Positions 9,132 to 20,255 are shown, counted from the first letter of the stretch. The stretch is DNA of 43,001 bases from an uncultured Clostridia bacterium (GCA_947625835.1 CANQPY010000009.1:1-43001), one strand, 5' to 3'. Notes: a model not told the origin generated them from the letters alone. A program made the numbers and translations.

Positions 9132-12100
9132 TTAAGAAAATCTAAAAGCATGTGTAAATGGTGTTCCACCTCCTCCATTTTGTCTAGATGAAAGATTAGA
9201 TATATGTACATTTCCAGAACAATGAATATATTCATCATCTCCAAGATAAATTGCTCCATGTCCAATTCCTTTTGGTGATTCATCATTAAAAACTATTAAA
9301 ATATCTCCTGGTTGAATTTCATTTAAATCTATTTCATGTTCTGTTCCTAAATATGGTTTATATGCTTCTGTATACCATGGAACCGTTATCCCATTTTGTT
9401 TATAAACCCATTCTATAAATCCTGTACAGTCAAATGTATTTGGTCCATGTGCTCCCCATACATAATTACATCCTAATTTACTTTTAGCTGTTTCTATTAT
9501 ATCAGCTACTTTTCCACTAACTGCTCCTTCTTTAATATACTGTTTCAATTCTTGCTGTGCTTGTGTTGTTGTATAAAAATTATGAGTACCTCCTTTATTT
9601 ACATATCTTAAGCTATCATCTTCATCATTAAATAAAAATATACAATTACTTAGCCAGTTTTGTCTCAATGATGCCGCTGGTGTCATAAAATAAATAGCGC
9701 ATTTTGAAGTATCTCCGTTATTAATAACATTCTCTACTGCATTTCTAGTTGTTTGTGTTGGAACAGCATTATTATATGCATTGTTAGATGTAGGTTCAAA
9801 TTGTCCTGGTTGAAATACCACTTCTTTTACAGTATTCGGAAAGCTTGAACTTAGTACTCTATTTAAAATAACACTCACTACATATTCTTGTTGCTCTTGC
9901 GTTCCTCCTCCTCTTTCTGCATAAGTTATTTTACACAAAATTTCTTTTTCTTCCTCGGTTATATTTATGCTCTCATAGGAAACTCTACCTACTCCTCCTA
10001 CATTATAAAATTTATTATCTTCATATACACTAAAATCAAACAAATCTTCATCGCCAATATTTTTTTCATCTTTTACACATGCAAATAAATACTTTGTTAA
10101 TTCAACCATATTTGCCGTTTTAGAATTTTGTTCTAACAATTCATATAGCCACTCTGGCTCAATTGTATTAATTGCATATTGACTATTTTTAAATATTTCA
10201 ATAAATTTTTTTTCATTTCCTTCTACATGTGACTCTCCTGATACATACTGATTAATAATAGTTGAACCATTTGACTCACTATCGTTTACAATTTTACCAT
10301 TTTCAGTCGAATAAGACTGATCTTTATAAAATTTTACAAACCAACAGTCTGCATATGTTAATTCTATAGTAGGTGTACAATTTTCTGACGTAGTTACATA
10401 AGTTAATTTGTTTCCTTGCCCATCATACATAACATTTCCATTTTCGTCTAGTTGATCTACTACTGTTTGCGTTGTTGTAACCTTATCTTGAACTGCTATT
10501 ACAATTTCAGAATCTATTGCTAACTGTGCTAAATTTTCTGTAAATTCAATATCCTCTCCATCAATTAAAAATGCTAATAAATATTCAAATGGCATTGTAT
10601 ATTTTTCCATTGCATTTTTATAATTTATAGGTCTACATTCACTAATATTAAGTCCTGAATCAGAATTATAAAACCAATTAGCAACAATTAATTGTTTTTT
10701 TGCATCTAATGTATACACAGATAATGCTCTTTCGTCGTTTCCGAGCTACTAATGCTTCAAATACATCTTGTTCTACAAAAGAAAGTACTTCCTCTGTCCC
10801 CTCAACAATCTCCATTTGACCTTTTGCTTTATATGGTGTAACTCTTTTTATTTGTATTGACCCTTGAAAAGGATTATCTCCAAGAGGTGCAAGTTCAAGA
10901 GGTTCGTCTGTACTAGGGGCAGTAATTTTTTCATCCATTATTCCATATTTATATTTCCATGTTAATATTCTTTTTACAGACTCATCAATTCTTTTTTCTG
11001 TTATTTTTCCGCTCTTTACAGCATTTATTATATCTTTTTTATATTCTTCAAATTTTGATGTCATAAGCATATCATTTCCTGCTTCTACTGCTTTTACTGC
11101 TATATCTGAATAATTATCTCCTATTGCTTGCATTCCTAAATCATCTGTCATAACTACTCCATCAAAATCAAGATCTTGCCTAATAATTTTATGTACTTCT
11201 GGTGATAATGATGCTGGCAATTTGTCATCTTTACATTCCATAATATTATGACTAACCATAATAGTTGGTGCACCAGCTTTAATTCCTGCCTCGAAAACCT
11301 TTAAATCTCTATCCTTGAATTTAGAGTAATCTCTTTTATCTGTTGCAATTCCAGTATGCGTATTTTCATTATTTCCATAACCAGGAAAATGCTTTAAACA
11401 AGTAGAAAGTCCTTTAGAATTCATTGCATTAACAACTGTCTCAACACAACCAGATGTAACACTAACATCTGTTCCAAAGCTTCTTTCATATTTTCCCATA
11501 TAAGAACTTGGACTAGATAAATCCGCAACTGGAGCTAAATTTAAATTTATTCCTTTTTCAAGTAATATTTCTGCTTTTCTTTTTTCATCTGTTTCTAATT
11601 GTGTATAGTTTTTAGAATCACCATATGATTTTGCAGATGGAAAATCACCACTTTTTGCAGCATTTTGTACTTGTCCTCCCTCATCATCTGTTGCATAAAT
11701 TGCAGGAATATCATTTGAAGATTTTGAATTATCTATAGCTGATTTAACATTGCTAAAATCGCTCCAAGTTAAAACATAACCTCCTGCATTTTGCTTTAAT
11801 TCATCCCCTGATGATGTCATTACCATAAACATTTGCGAAACTTTTTCTTCTAATGTCATGCTTTCTAATTTTTCTTCTACTCTATCTTTAACATTTTTAG
11901 ATGTTTCGATGCCAGCACTTGCATTAACAACAGCATTATTTATATTATTAGCTAATATTTTTCCTCCTGCTGGCTCAGGATGTAATCCATCAGTTGTGTA
12001 TGCTGCACTTAAATTACCATCACTATCAACTAATCCTTCTGATACATCTATAAATTGCACATTATAGCTTGCACCCTCTGTAGTACAAAAATTTTGTACT

Positions 12101-13006
12101 ATTGCATTAAAATTATCAATCCTTGGATTTGTTGCACCCCATTTTTTAACATTAGGATTTACTGGCAATACTTTTTCTATAAAAATTGGTTTATTTGGAT
12201 ATCTTTCGTGTAATTTTTTTGATAATTCAATTAAGTCATTTGCTTGATCTAAATTATTAACCCCTAGCATAATGCAAATTCCATTAATCTCGCTATTACT
12301 AGGTAAAGAAGCATCATTTAAATATTTTTTTGTCCAATTTACAACATTTATACCTGATTCTGCTACATATTTACAATTATTTGCTTTTATTGAACCATAA
12401 TTTTGTAATCTTACAGTTATAGAATCTCCTATAAATAAAAAGTTGTCCAAATTGTCGGCTTTAGGTATTTCCAGTGATTTTTTTATTTGTTCTGCATCTA
12501 TATCTGCAACAGGATTTCCTAAATTTGGAAGACTAGTTACTACTTCTGCTTGCATAAATTCCAATAATGTAGATGCATCTTGAATTACAATACCTGGATT
12601 CTGCTCATTTATTTTATCTACTATTTCTTGCAATTTGTCTTCTACACCACTTTTAAACTGCCAATAATATCCGATTTTCTGAATCTCCTGCCAACTCCAC
12701 TAAATCTTCAATTTCAGAAATATATAATTCTTCTTTAATCATATCAACTGTTTCTTTAGCTACTAAGCTCTCTAAAAACTTCAAAAAATTATCAATTAAA
12801 CCTACAACTGCCAAAATAATAGCCAAAACAAGTAATGCTTTTACTAGAACTGGAACAATAGCTACAAGAACACTTATACCTTTTTTAGTATTTTTTAATT
12901 TTCTTTGTACATCTTTTACTCCATCATTTAATTCTTTATCTTCTTGATCGGTTAATCCTGCATCCTTTTTTAAGTCATCTAAATTTTGTAGTTTATCTTC
13001 TATCAC
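9132..13006 (-). CDS. Multi-domain cell-wall hydrolase (membrane helix, SGNH esterase, GH3, SleB-like, NlpC/P60) read through two +1 shifts at CGG
   Basis: Three consecutive frames join into one 1290-residue protein if a single C is skipped at 12673 (after ...AGDSEN, resuming GYYWQFKSG) and at 10743 (after ...FEALVA, resuming GNDERALSVYTLD). Order: hydrophobic segment 45-72; SGNH/GDSL hydrolase about 185-350 (FIGDSITV, DGLHP); GH3 N-acetylhexosaminidase-like about 385-720 (KHFPGYGNNENTHTG, VMTDDLGM); cell-wall hydrolase of SleB type about 1020-1140 (ITYAERGGG, PGQFEP); NlpC/P60 peptidase about 1168-1290 with Cys in FDCTGF and His in GHGAIYLG. Starts at GTG behind GAGGTG. It would open peptidoglycan for the secretion machine, a VirB1-like role inferred from position. 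Read without the shifts, the first frame ends at residue 123. An alternative reading is a true pseudogene, but the domains are intact and both breaks have the same form as those in dnaA and gyrB. Confidence 0.8.
10741..10743 (-). promoter_or_regulatory. CGG +1 frameshift site in the cell-wall hydrolase (second)
   Basis: The codons read GCT-CGG-AAA. Skipping the C gives GCT-GGA-AAC and joins the GH3 part to the peptidase part. The zero frame ends soon after in a Lys/Arg-rich tail. Confidence 0.8.
12671..12673 (-). promoter_or_regulatory. CGG +1 frameshift site in the cell-wall hydrolase (first)
   Basis: The codons read AAT-CGG-ATA. Skipping the C gives AAT-GGA-TAT and continues into the SGNH domain. 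The zero frame reaches TAA 11 codons after AAT. Confidence 0.8.
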
Positions 13007-13029
13007 TTAATTCACCTCATTTTCATGCT

Positions 13030-13950
13030 CTATAATTCTACAGTAATAGATAATTTATCAGAAATTTTATCGACATTACCTACAATATCTGTAAAGCTCA
13101 TGCTTTGCATTTTAAAATCTTCTCGAAATACAATTCCATATTTAATTTCTGTTACTTTTTCCTCTCCTGCTTTCACATAAAAATCTTCTTCTGCATTTTC
13201 ATATAGTAAAGCATCAAAACGAACATTATTACTATTTGTTACATATACTGTGCCTACATCATTTCCAGTATTCCACATAATATCATTATCAGTATTATTT
13301 TTTATTTTAACTTTATAAATATAATATTCTTTATAAATTTTTACACTTTCAACTGTTATTCTGATTCCTTGATTTCTTTCTTGGCTATTAATCTCTTTTT
13401 TTTGTATAAAATTATTTATATTTAATTTGTAATTTTCATCTTCTCTTATTATTGTATAATAATCTTCTATATGTTCAGAGTTATTAATTACTCCTGTTGA
13501 CAAATTATCTTCATATAAATTAATAATATATGTATTAATATCAGCTGAATTCCACGATTGAAAAGTATAAGTTTTTTTGGTACTAAAATTGCTTTTCCAA
13601 TAAGTATTTTTAAACTTCTCTACAGTTGGATACAACTCCTCTTTGCATTGAGTAGACAAAGCATCATATGCTTTGTCTACTTCTCCATTAATACAATTTT
13701 TTAAAAATGTTTCTATCAAATTTTCATATATATTTCTATTATCCTTAGATACATTTCCTCCTGAAATAACGGATTCGTGTTGTTTCTCATAATGTTCTTT
13801 TGCAATAGTATTATCATCTTTTTTTTGTTGATTTTCTATTTTGGCAAAATGATTAAAAAGTTGTATTACAACAAATACAAATATAACTGCAATAATTATT
13901 GCCCAGAATTTTTTTCTATTTTGATTATATAATCTAATAATTGTATTCAA
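13030..13950 (-). CDS. Bitopic membrane protein with NTF2/VirB8-like domain
   Basis: 306 residues. A short basic cytoplasmic start and one membrane helix (residues 15-34, FWAIIIAVIFVFVVIQLF) precede an extracellular part. Residues 70-180 resemble an NTF2-like domain (NLIETFLKNCINGEVDKAYD onward). Residues 190-306 look like a beta-sandwich (RITVESVKIYKEYYIYKVKI) similar to domains that follow NTF2-like modules in Gram-positive envelope proteins. Ribosome-binding site AAGGAGG. It lies between the VirB6-like gene and the hydrolase gene, so a VirB8-like assembly role is likely but inferred. Confidence 0.55.
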   Translation of the reverse strand: MNTIIRLYNQNRKKFWAIIIAVIFVFVVIQLFNHFAKIENQQKKDDNTIAKEHYEKQHESVISGGNVSKDNRNIYENLIETFLKNCINGEVDKAYDALSTQCKEELYPTVEKFKNTYWKSNFSTKKTYTFQSWNSADINTYIINLYEDNLSTGVINNSEHIEDYYTIIREDENYKLNINNFIQKKEINSQERNQGIRITVESVKIYKEYYIYKVKIKNNTDNDIMWNTGNDVGTVYVTNSNNVRFDALLYENAEEDFYVKAGEEKVTEIKYGIVFREDFKMQSMSFTDIVGNVDKISDKLSITVEL

Positions 13951-13974
13951 ATATGAAAATCCTCCTTATTTATT

Positions 13975-16677
13975 TTATGTAGTTCCCCTTCTTGGTCTTG
14001 GCGCTCTGTCTGGTTCTGGTGGTTGTGTCCCTGCGCCATTTTGTTGGGCTCTTGCGGCTCTTGGGGCTCTTTGAGCTGGTTGACTTCCTCTTCTTCTTTG
14101 TGTTCCTTGTCTGTAAAGTTCGTTTTCAGAATGGAATTCTGCAAATATTTCCATAGCTTCTTGTCCTTTTTGATTTCCTAATTTTCTATTAAATCTATTT
14201 TCTAATTCCTGTCTCTTCTCAGTATCAACTAAAATATCATTTGAGAATTTACCAACTTCTTGTGCTATATTAATATATTTTCCATGATTTGAATTTCCTT
14301 CTCCTATGTTACCACCTCTATCATGTTTAGCTTCTATTTGTAATCCTTTTTCTATCATTTTATCATCTTTTATACCTGCTGCTTGATAATCATATACGGC
14401 ACTTAACACTTGATCCATAGAATATTTATTACCAGTCTTTGCCTCTAATCTTGCTCTTGCATTTGCCCATTTAGCTTGATTTTCTTTATCAAGCAAGAAA
14501 TTTCTCTTTTCCTTTTTCAATTCTTTTTCTAATTTTCTCTGTCTAGCGCCTTCATTACCATATAATTCTTCACTATATGCATCATGAATTGCCTCAGGTC
14601 TTTCTGTAATCCATTGAGCTGAAGCATTTCCTAGGCTACTGCCTGGTCTTCTACCCAATGCATATCCTCCACCAGCTGCTCCTGCAGTATATTGTGCAAC
14701 TTTTGAAGGATCTCCTGTTGTTAATCCTGCTGCCATACCTATTGTTCCTAATGCTACACCTCCTGCTATTCCTCCTGCTATTCCTCCTGCTGTTTTACCT
14801 GCAAATCTTATACCTGATTTTGCAATTTTTCCTTTATTATTCCATAATCTTCTTCCAGTATTTGATACTGCAGTTGTTGCTGCCCCTACTGTTCCTCTTC
14901 TAAGTGTCCTTCCAGCTGCTCCTAATCTTTGTCTAAATGTTGGATTTGACGTTGCGAGTCTACTACGTACATCTGGATTTATTTGTAGATTTTCTCGAGC
15001 ATTTGCATCTTCACCTGAATTATTAGCATCTTGTTGTGCCATATTATTATAAGCTCCATCATTTACTGGATTATAATAAGGGTCATATTCACTTGTCCAT
15101 GGATTAAAATACTCTCCATTCGTATTTACTCCATAACCTTCAGAAGAATATCTATCTATGGCTGCTTGTTCTTCTGGTGTTAATTCTCTACCTTGTTCTT
15201 CTTCAACTGGTTGTTGATCTCTTCCTGTTCTAATTATAGGATTTGGTTGTACGTCATCTCCATTATTGCCATTTTCTTCAGTCCCACCTTTTGTCCATTC
15301 ACTTAAATTTTTAATATCACTTCTTGTTCTTATCTTTCCATTATCTTCTGATGAGGAATTAGAACCTCCACTTGATTTACCAGAACTACTACCTTTGCTA
15401 GTTAAACTTTTTAATGCTGACATAGTTACAGCACCTGCTGCAAAATCACCTAATCCGCCTGGAGTTTGTCCTCTATCAAATCTAAACATTTTCTTAATAA
15501 ACTTCTCAGCAGGAACTAAGAAATAAATTGCAACTAATGCATAAATTGGATTATTTATTGCTAAATCAGCTGCTGCAGATATTAATGCTGTATATAAAAT
15601 CAAATGAACTGGTTGTATAATTGCATTCATCATATACTCTTTAAACCATAAATTAAAAGCCTGTGCTTTACCATCTGCCACTTTATCTATTGGATATGTT
15701 AATGCAACAAGTGGTGAAACCATTGTAAAGAAGGCCATATAAAGTACCCTCTTTAAATATGTAAATGTAAATTTAATTGTAAAAATTACAAGTGCCAAAT
15801 ATATAATTGTATATGCAGTTGCATCACCAAAATTATCCCTTTGTGCCATAAATCTCATATAGCCCATTAAATTAGTACTAAATTCTTGTTGTCCATTACT
15901 TCCTAATTTCTCATCTTCATTTTCTCCAGTTAATTGAACCACTACTCTTGTACTTCCAGATGTATCAAATAATTGAGTAATTTTTTCAGTTATCATTAAT
16001 GTTGCAGACATAATATATTGCATAGCAAAAACTAAACACAAAGCAACTAGCCAATCTATTAACCTTTCTTTATATTTAGCTTTTCCTTGTGCAGTTGATT
16101 CAATTAATATTCTAATTCCTAAATAAATTAAAACTGATAGTAAACCAACAATTGCTATATTTCTAAATGTTTTATACCAAGTTGCAACCACATTTTGCAG
16201 ATCACTTGCTACTGAAACATTATTTTCTGTATCAGTTTGTGCAGAATTGTATGTGTGTGGATTAATAAAATTAACATCTAATGCTGCAATTTTATTAGCA
16301 AATATATTTTCAGGAGAATATAGCATATTAGGTAATTTCCAGTCGCCAAACATAAATCCTGTAAGTGGCTCATCTACTTCTTTAGTTGTTGCTTCTTTTC
16401 CTGTTACTTGCAAAGATCCTTCCGTAACATTTGGATCTTCTTTATCTAGCATAACAGAATCTATTAAATTTTCTGTACCTAGCATATAATGATTTAATAA
16501 ACCTATTGCAACATCTCCCAAACTTGCCACTAATTGAACTAAAGGCTTTAATAATTTTCCACCAAATCCATCATCTTCTGCATGTACTGGCTTTGGAATA
16601 GTAACACTAAGTACTACAACAAGCATAATAGATGATATTATCTTTTGCATGCTAATTATTCTTTTTCTTTTTTTCAT
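13975..16677 (-). CDS. VirB6/TrbL-like polytopic channel protein
   Basis: 900 residues. A signal-like N-terminus (residues 8-33, ending PVHAEDD) is followed by at least five membrane helices between about 165 and 390 (for example NIAIVGLLSVLIYLGIRILI and VLYMAFFTMVSPLVALTYPI). This topology is typical of VirB6/TrbL proteins. The C-terminal 500 residues are hydrophilic and low-complexity, with Ser/Gly, Gln/Asn and Arg/Pro-rich stretches and a Gly/Ala-rich segment (GGIAGGIAGGVALGTIG), and end in an Arg/Pro/Gln tail. It follows the VirB4 ATPase gene by 21 bases. In known systems VirB6-type proteins line the inner-membrane channel; the long soluble tail may be cytoplasmic or surface-exposed, which the sequence does not settle. 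Confidence 0.75.
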   Translation of the reverse strand: MKKRKRIISMQKIISSIMLVVVLSVTIPKPVHAEDDGFGGKLLKPLVQLVASLGDVAIGLLNHYMLGTENLIDSVMLDKEDPNVTEGSLQVTGKEATTKEVDEPLTGFMFGDWKLPNMLYSPENIFANKIAALDVNFINPHTYNSAQTDTENNVSVASDLQNVVATWYKTFRNIAIVGLLSVLIYLGIRILIESTAQGKAKYKERLIDWLVALCLVFAMQYIMSATLMITEKITQLFDTSGSTRVVVQLTGENEDEKLGSNGQQEFSTNLMGYMRFMAQRDNFGDATAYTIIYLALVIFTIKFTFTYLKRVLYMAFFTMVSPLVALTYPIDKVADGKAQAFNLWFKEYMMNAIIQPVHLILYTALISAAADLAINNPIYALVAIYFLVPAEKFIKKMFRFDRGQTPGGLGDFAAGAVTMSALKSLTSKGSSSGKSSGGSNSSSEDNGKIRTRSDIKNLSEWTKGGTEENGNNGDDVQPNPIIRTGRDQQPVEEEQGRELTPEEQAAIDRYSSEGYGVNTNGEYFNPWTSEYDPYYNPVNDGAYNNMAQQDANNSGEDANARENLQINPDVRSRLATSNPTFRQRLGAAGRTLRRGTVGAATTAVSNTGRRLWNNKGKIAKSGIRFAGKTAGGIAGGIAGGVALGTIGMAAGLTTGDPSKVAQYTAGAAGGGYALGRRPGSSLGNASAQWITERPEAIHDAYSEELYGNEGARQRKLEKELKKEKRNFLLDKENQAKWANARARLEAKTGNKYSMDQVLSAVYDYQAAGIKDDKMIEKGLQIEAKHDRGGNIGEGNSNHGKYINIAQEVGKFSNDILVDTEKRQELENRFNRKLGNQKGQEAMEIFAEFHSENELYRQGTQRRRGSQPAQRAPRAARAQQNGAGTQPPEPDRAPRPRRGTT

Positions 16678-16698
16678 TGTCTCCTCCTTTTACTATTC

Positions 16699-18657
16699 CT
16701 ATCTTCTACCTGTCTTTTGCATTTTTACCAATTTATTCAAGTTTGTTTCAACAAATTCAAACTCTTTGGCCGTTGGTGTAATTTGTAAAATTGCAGTATC
16801 TGAACCAACTTTTAGTAAGCCCTCTCCTTTTTGACAAGTTATTAAAAATCCTGCCTCACCTTCACTTAATTTAAATACTTCTTTTAAATATTGTATTTCT
16901 GACTTATCTTGTGCTAAAAATAATTTTGTATCAGAAGATGTTAAAACTGCTTGTGCCTCTGGCTTTTCATAAAAATCTTGAAATCTTTGTGAAATAATTG
17001 CAAGTGATACATTTCTTTTTCTTGCACGTCTTGCCATTGTATTTAAAAAATCTACTGCTTCTGGGTATGGAAGTAACATCCAAGCCTCATCTACTATAAC
17101 CCTTTTCTTGCTTGCTTTTGTCCTATCTTCACTATTTTTCTTAACATATTTTTCCCAAATCCAAGAAAGTAAAATCTGTTGTGCAAGTGGTCTTGCAAAC
17201 CTTTCTTCCAATTGAGAAATATCAAGATTAATAAATGGTGAGCCATCTAATAATTCAAAGGTAGATTGTCCATCAAAATAAGCCATTTGACCATTATATT
17301 CTCTTATATATTGTCTCATAACCTTCAATAAATAGCTATATTGAAAACTATAATCTGGATTAGTATTTGAATTTGCTTTTTCTTGTAATCTCTTATACCA
17401 ACTACCAATTGTTGGCATTTCTTTTTTCTCTTGATATAATTTATTGCCTTTTTGAAATTCTTTTCCTTGTTTATATAAACTTTCTGGATTATTTGTAATT
17501 CCAAGGCTAGCATACTCTTCAGCTACAGATTCTGCTATAACTTGCTTTGTAAGCTCATTTACATCTGTACTTCTTGTACTTCCTCTTGCCATTGTAATTA
17601 ATGCTTGTGTAACATCTTCTACTTTATTTTCTACATTTAAAACAATTCTTTCTCTACCTGTTATCTCATCTTTTATTTTTTCTGGTTCAATATCAAAAAC
17701 ATTAATAACTGTTTTTGAATTTGGGCTAAGAACTACATTAATTCCTCCCAAGCTCTCTGCCACAATTGAATATTCACCTTCTGCATCTAAAGCTAAACTT
17801 TCTATGCCCATCAATACAGATGATCTTGAAATTAAAGTTTTCATTGTAACAGATTTTCCAGCACCAGATTTAGCAAATATAACCATATTATAATTTGTAA
17901 GTGATGAATGGAAATTATCAAATAAAATTGGTGTTCCTGTTTGCTTATTAAATCCTAATGGTACACCTGTTGGATGTCCTACATCAGAAGTAGTAAATGG
18001 AAATGTTGTTCCCATTGATCTACTATCAAAAGAATGCACTTTTTTTATTTTATCATCCATCAATGGTAAATTAGATTTAAATGCATCTTCTTGTATAGCC
18101 CAAGCACTTTTAATTCCTACTAATGATTTAGACATTTCTGTAGTAAGAAGTTTTGTTAATCTCTCTAAATCTTCTAGATTATATGTAAAAAGTGTTGCAA
18201 TAACAGATGCCTCATACATTTTATTAAAACCTGCTGCAATTTCATCTCTTAATTGTTCTGCTTCATATCTCTTTTGTGCTAATGTACTTTCTCTGTTTAT
18301 ATTTCCTCGATCTGCAGCAACAATTCTTTCTGTTTCCAACTCATTAATAACTTTATTTAATTCATTTTGAGATTTTGATTCTGCAATTGGTGTTATATAT
18401 AAAGATGTATTTACATCACCAAAAAAATACAAATCTCTAAATAATTCTGGAAATGTACACATACGTGGAAGTGTAGATACAAAAAAGCTTCTTGCATATC
18501 TTGTTATATTAGATATAATTTCTAAATGATCCATTTTTGAGGCATCAATTCCAGATGGTGCAATTAAATCTTTTATAGTTGTCTTTTTTAATAATCCTCC
18601 TGTTTCTTCTTCTTTATTTTCTTGCTCTTGTTTTTCTTTCTTTGCGAATAGACTCAT
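16699..18657 (-). CDS. VirB4-type secretion ATPase (ATPase-bearing part of a split VirB4)
   Basis: 652 residues from the ATG at 18657, chosen because AAAGGAGG lies just upstream; a further in-frame ATG at 18717 has no such site. Walker A is AKSGAGKS near residue 262, Walker B is VIVDEAWMLL near 519, and a conserved ISQRFQDF stretch follows, all typical of the VirB4/TraC/TrbE ATPases that energise pilus assembly and transfer. The N-terminus carries DLIAPSGIDASKMDHLEI, a motif shared with the paralogue at 38779-40593. Its start lies inside the end of the preceding gene (44-base overlap), so translation is probably coupled. Complete, no frame break. Confidence 0.88.
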   Translation of the reverse strand: MSLFAKKEKQEQENKEEETGGLLKKTTIKDLIAPSGIDASKMDHLEIISNITRYARSFFVSTLPRMCTFPELFRDLYFFGDVNTSLYITPIAESKSQNELNKVINELETERIVAADRGNINRESTLAQKRYEAEQLRDEIAAGFNKMYEASVIATLFTYNLEDLERLTKLLTTEMSKSLVGIKSAWAIQEDAFKSNLPLMDDKIKKVHSFDSRSMGTTFPFTTSDVGHPTGVPLGFNKQTGTPILFDNFHSSLTNYNMVIFAKSGAGKSVTMKTLISRSSVLMGIESLALDAEGEYSIVAESLGGINVVLSPNSKTVINVFDIEPEKIKDEITGRERIVLNVENKVEDVTQALITMARGSTRSTDVNELTKQVIAESVAEEYASLGITNNPESLYKQGKEFQKGNKLYQEKKEMPTIGSWYKRLQEKANSNTNPDYSFQYSYLLKVMRQYIREYNGQMAYFDGQSTFELLDGSPFINLDISQLEERFARPLAQQILLSWIWEKYVKKNSEDRTKASKKRVIVDEAWMLLPYPEAVDFLNTMARRARKRNVSLAIISQRFQDFYEKPEAQAVLTSSDTKLFLAQDKSEIQYLKEVFKLSEGEAGFLITCQKGEGLLKVGSDTAILQITPTAKEFEFVETNLNKLVKMQKTGRR

Positions 18658-19870
18658 CTGTTTTACCTCCTTTTGTTTTTGTTTTTGCAGTTTCTCTGTC
18701 TTTTTTAATTTCTTCAATTGCTAATTCTGCTACATCTTCACCTACATAATCACTATTTTCTGATAATATTAGCTCTGCCATTCTATTAATCAAATTTTCC
18801 ATATTTTGCTCTTTTTCTCTTGCTTTTTGTTCTGCTATTGTTTGAACTTTTTGAATTTTTTCATTGGCTAAGTCAATTGCTTTGTCTTCTATTTGTTGAT
18901 CTAATGCTTTCATTTTCTTTTCAAACACATCTGGTGCAGTAGAATATAATTCATCGTAACCTGCTCTTAAAGCTTTATCTAATCCAAATATTTCTGCTTC
19001 ATCTCTATTATAGGCTACATATAATAAATCCACTAATTCATTAGAACTTAATATTTTTCCATTTACAGAACATGCAGTTAATGTAGATATTAATGCTTGT
19101 GATTTTGTATATAACTCTGCAAATGCCATTCCTCTTACTTCTTCTTCATTATAATTATCATCTGGATTTTCTTCTAAATAGTAAGATAAGATAATATAAT
19201 ATTGTTTATTTAAAACATTTCTATTAAGACTCATTTTTTCTGTATTATATACAATATCTTTTCCATATTCAAAAAGATTTTTTTGCTTTGTTAACTCAAA
19301 GAAATATCCATCTAAAGCTTCTTTTGAATATGATTCTGATTCTATCATCCTTTTATATTCATATCTCATACTGTTATATTTATCTTCTATTTGCTTTACT
19401 CTATCTTTATATGTATTAATGCTACTTTCTAAGTTTATAGTTCTTGTTTGAATATAAATTTGAATAGGATGTCTCAATGTGTTTAAAAATTGTTGAAATC
19501 CTTCTTCCACACCTACTTTTTCTACTTGAGACATTAAATCATAGTTAACTCCTTGACATTGCACTACCATTAAATATCTCTTTCCTTTTTTTTGCACAAT
19601 CATATTATCCTCTATTTTATCAAATTCCATAAAGTCTTTTAGAGGTTGAATATTATAATTAGTACTAATAGAAGATTTTTTATTTTCTTTTTTTGTGCTA
19701 TCAGCTTTGTCTTTTATTGGTATTTTTTCTTCTGATACCTTTTTATTTTTGTTTTGCATTCTCATTTTTAAAATTAAATACCATACACTTAACATCATTA
19801 ATAATGCAATCATACATATTAGAACAATAGAAAGTATACTTGATATTGTATTTTCATTTACATTATTCAT
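18614..19870 (-). CDS. Membrane-anchored partner of VirB4 (VirB4/TraC N-terminal-like domain)
   Basis: 418 residues. One membrane helix (residues 10-32) and a charged linker lead to a domain at about 75-290 that resembles the N-terminal region of VirB4/TraC proteins: RYLMVVQCQGVNYDLMSQ, then FQQFLNTLRHPIQIYIQTR and a long coiled-coil helix. It matches the gene at 38173-38757 in order and motifs (KYIKILKVTPINYNL, FDIQILIQS). The C-terminal 100 residues are a charged helix. It overlaps the PrgI-like gene by 8 bases and the ATPase gene by 44. I read it as one half of a VirB4 whose domains are encoded separately and docked at the membrane. Confidence 0.7.
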   Translation of the reverse strand: MNNVNENTISSILSIVLICMIALLMMLSVWYLILKMRMQNKNKKVSEEKIPIKDKADSTKKENKKSSISTNYNIQPLKDFMEFDKIEDNMIVQKKGKRYLMVVQCQGVNYDLMSQVEKVGVEEGFQQFLNTLRHPIQIYIQTRTINLESSINTYKDRVKQIEDKYNSMRYEYKRMIESESYSKEALDGYFFELTKQKNLFEYGKDIVYNTEKMSLNRNVLNKQYYIILSYYLEENPDDNYNEEEVRGMAFAELYTKSQALISTLTACSVNGKILSSNELVDLLYVAYNRDEAEIFGLDKALRAGYDELYSTAPDVFEKKMKALDQQIEDKAIDLANEKIQKVQTIAEQKAREKEQNMENLINRMAELILSENSDYVGEDVAELAIEEIKKDRETAKTKTKGGKTDESIRKERKTRARK

Positions 19871-20216
19871 CTTTTGCTCCTCCTATTTTTTCTGTATTTA
19901 CATAGATTTTATTTTTTTGCATTTTAAATTTTATAGCTCTTTTTATTATATCGTCTATATTTTCTCCACCAGTCTTCTTTGTGATATAAAAAGCATTTGA
20001 ATCTGGCATCTTAAACGTACCTATTATAAAACCTATTACTCCAAATAAGCCCATTATGATAAGACCTATTGTATTTAAATTTATCATCCTAAAGGGAATA
20101 TAAAAAATTAAACCTACTGCTACTCCTATCATGGCATATATTAACGCTTTTGTCGAAAATATAAATAATATTCTTCCTTCTCCTTTTACATTTCTTGGTA
20201 TGTTATATGTATTCAT
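19863..20216 (-). CDS. PrgI-like small membrane protein
   Basis: 117 residues. It opens with YNIPRNVKGEG, then two adjacent membrane helices (about 22-45 and 50-68, IGLIIMGLFGVIGFIIGTF), and a short soluble tail. The N-terminal IP motif, two-helix hairpin and position directly before VirB4-type genes fit the PrgI/VirB3-like proteins of Gram-positive type IV secretion systems. It has its own likely promoter at 20256-20284 and a GGAGGA ribosome-binding site. Confidence 0.7.
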   Translation of the reverse strand: MNTYNIPRNVKGEGRILFIFSTKALIYAMIGVAVGLIFYIPFRMINLNTIGLIIMGLFGVIGFIIGTFKMPDSNAFYITKKTGGENIDDIIKRAIKFKMQKNKIYVNTEKIGGAKDE

Positions 20217-20255
20217 TTTATCCTCCTTTGTATATATACAATTATACTCAATACT

